From a virus: a stretch of 30,390 nt of DNA. A program made the translations under genes and the position numbers. The DNA is taken from positions 1-30,390 of IMG/VR virus record IMGVR_UViG_3300019889_000030. One strand, 5' to 3'. Shown here in pieces: positions 30,367 to 30,390 of the stretch; the stretch's first letter is position 1, and each line of letters begins with the position of its first letter. Under the pieces are notes generated by a model. It made no database searches and had not been told where the DNA came from. It saw only the letters and a program-made list of their open reading frames with translations.

Positions 30367-30390
30367 TTACTCTAAGAGAGGGAGAAACAC

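Noticed and set aside
1-30390. Integrase, immunity repressor, CRISPR array, diversity-generating retroelement or insertion sequence
   Set aside because: No recombinase catalytic motifs, CI-like repressor, spaced direct repeats, reverse transcriptase or transposase were found on either strand.

Overview
The window looks like a complete or nearly complete genome of a tailed phage (siphovirus with an HK97-type capsid) of a GC-rich actinobacterium, or a prophage or phage-plasmid form of one. Evidence for the host group: high GC, frequent GTG starts, genes chained by ATGA/GTGA/TGATG overlaps, an r1t-like actinophage holin, DUF5047-like and other actinophage-type minor tail proteins, and TTGACA/TAnnnT promoters, one of them apparently leaderless. 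I see no integrase and no classical immunity repressor. If the ends are joined, the HNH gene at the left end lies just upstream of the terminase genes at the right end, the usual HK97-type order, so the window may be a whole molecule opened near its packaging site. I cannot prove this.

Layout. (1) 109-6014, leftward: HNH endonuclease, Hjc-like PD-(D/E)XK nuclease, a small hypothetical protein, a cluster of CTGGTCA repeats with an 11-bp hairpin (candidate origin or control region), a primase-polymerase/RepA-like ATPase fusion, a family A DNA polymerase, and a MerR/excisionase-type DNA-binding protein. (2) 6048-6140: divergent control region in which two -35 boxes share one 15-bp palindrome. 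(3) 6140-10315, rightward: tiny genes joined by a repeated CCCGTGGCTGA junction, an SF2 helicase, a Cys-rich protein, a PD-(D/E)XK nuclease and a RecB-like exonuclease. (4) 10319-14121, rightward: a near-consensus promoter, a 255-bp non-coding stretch with the 3' half of a tRNA fold, an SSB-like candidate, small membrane and Zn-finger proteins, a holin, several hypotheticals, and three consecutive exported proteins, the first behind an apparently leaderless promoter. (5) A 15-bp-stem hairpin at 14141-14171 separates the converging transcription units. (6) 14188-30175, leftward: late genes, read from right to left as TerS, TerL, small membrane protein, portal, Zn-finger protein, prohead protease, major capsid, connectors, major tail protein, tail chaperones with an in-frame -1 slippery site, HK97-gp10-like protein, tape measure, four minor tail proteins, coiled-coil membrane protein, membrane-anchored collagen-like protein, M15 endolysin and a two-helix membrane protein. 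(7) 30176-30390: two tandem 67-bp repeats upstream of TerS.

How it works together: the left module replicates DNA (Prim-Pol/ATPase and PolA) and processes recombination intermediates (Hjc-like, HNH, helicase, RecB-like). The right module packages DNA and builds a long non-contractile tail. Lysis genes are split: the canonical holin is on the + strand with early-type genes, while the endolysin and a second holin-like protein end the late operon on the - strand. Two short duplications, of helicase sequence (58 bp) and nuclease sequence (41 bp), show recent mosaic shuffling in the + strand modules.
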